From: an uncultured Armatimonadota bacterium
GTDB lineage: Bacteria > Armatimonadota > Fimbriimonadia > Fimbriimonadales > Fimbriimonadaceae
DNA: 5,785 nt
Direction: 5' to 3'
NCBI GenBank assembly: GCA_946478935.1
Contig: CAMLEL010000175.1
Coordinates: 1 to 5,785, forward strand
Part shown: one piece after another, positions 5,752 to 5,785 of the stretch
Numbering within the stretch: position 1 is the first letter of the stretch
How the letters are laid out: every line of letters starts with the position of its first letter
Notes under the pieces: generated by a model
Databases searched by the model: none
Told to the model about the DNA's origin: nothing
The model's input: the letters and a program-made list of their open reading frames with translations, nothing else
Position numbers and translations under genes: made by a program

Positions 5752-5785
5752 CTGGCCAAGCCGCCCGCGTTTTGAGCGCGTTTCG

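Noticed and set aside
5766..5783. CGCG...CGCG followed by TTT as an intrinsic terminator
   Set aside because: The stem is only 4 bp with a 7-nt loop and three T's, too weak to call.

Overview
This window is a bacterial ribosomal-protein operon, essentially the S10 operon without its usual first gene. All genes are on the + strand, in the order rplC (L3), rplD (L4), rplW (L23), rplB (L2), rpsS (S19), rplV (L22), rpsC (S3), rplP (L16), rpmC (L29), rpsQ (S17). The proteins are clearly bacterial, the DNA is moderately GC-rich, and most starts have Shine-Dalgarno sequences. Long low-complexity tails on L22 and S3 and a divergent L2 motif point away from the best-studied Proteobacteria and Firmicutes. 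A lineage such as Armatimonadota (Fimbriimonas-like) is possible, but that is a low-confidence guess from general sequence feel, not a test.

Region 1-357 holds no convincing gene and no rpsJ (S10), which normally precedes rplC. It contains a very good sigma70-type promoter (TTGACA at 150-155, 18-bp spacer, TATAAA at 174-179). Behind it lies a leader of about 170 nt that starts with a perfect hairpin (187-202) and contains a second hairpin (207-234) with a possible alternative pairing partner at 271-276. The operon therefore seems to start its own transcription at rplC.

Region 358-5688 is packed. Most junctions are overlaps or gaps of 1-14 nt, which favours translational coupling. The exception is a 108-nt gap between rplB and rpsS that holds an imperfect inverted repeat and a short GC-rich hairpin. 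L22 carries about 100 extra residues (a basic linker, then a strongly acidic tail), S3 about 60 extra residues (Ala/Pro/Glu-rich), and S17 a short N-terminal extension.

The most striking feature is rplP. The L16 frame is interrupted by a TAA at 5073-5075, exactly where the family normally has a conserved Glu codon. The missing L16 C-terminus continues in the same frame to 5183, and an ATG lies at 5079. TAA ends nearly every other gene here, so it is not a reassigned sense codon. This is a sequencing error, a recent nonsense mutation, readthrough, or a genuinely split L16.

Region 5689-5785 is noncoding to the window edge and contains a 36-nt near-perfect hairpin without a U-tract. The products all belong to the ribosome: L3, L4, L23, L2, L22, L16 and L29 to the large subunit, and S19, S3 and S17 to the small subunit.
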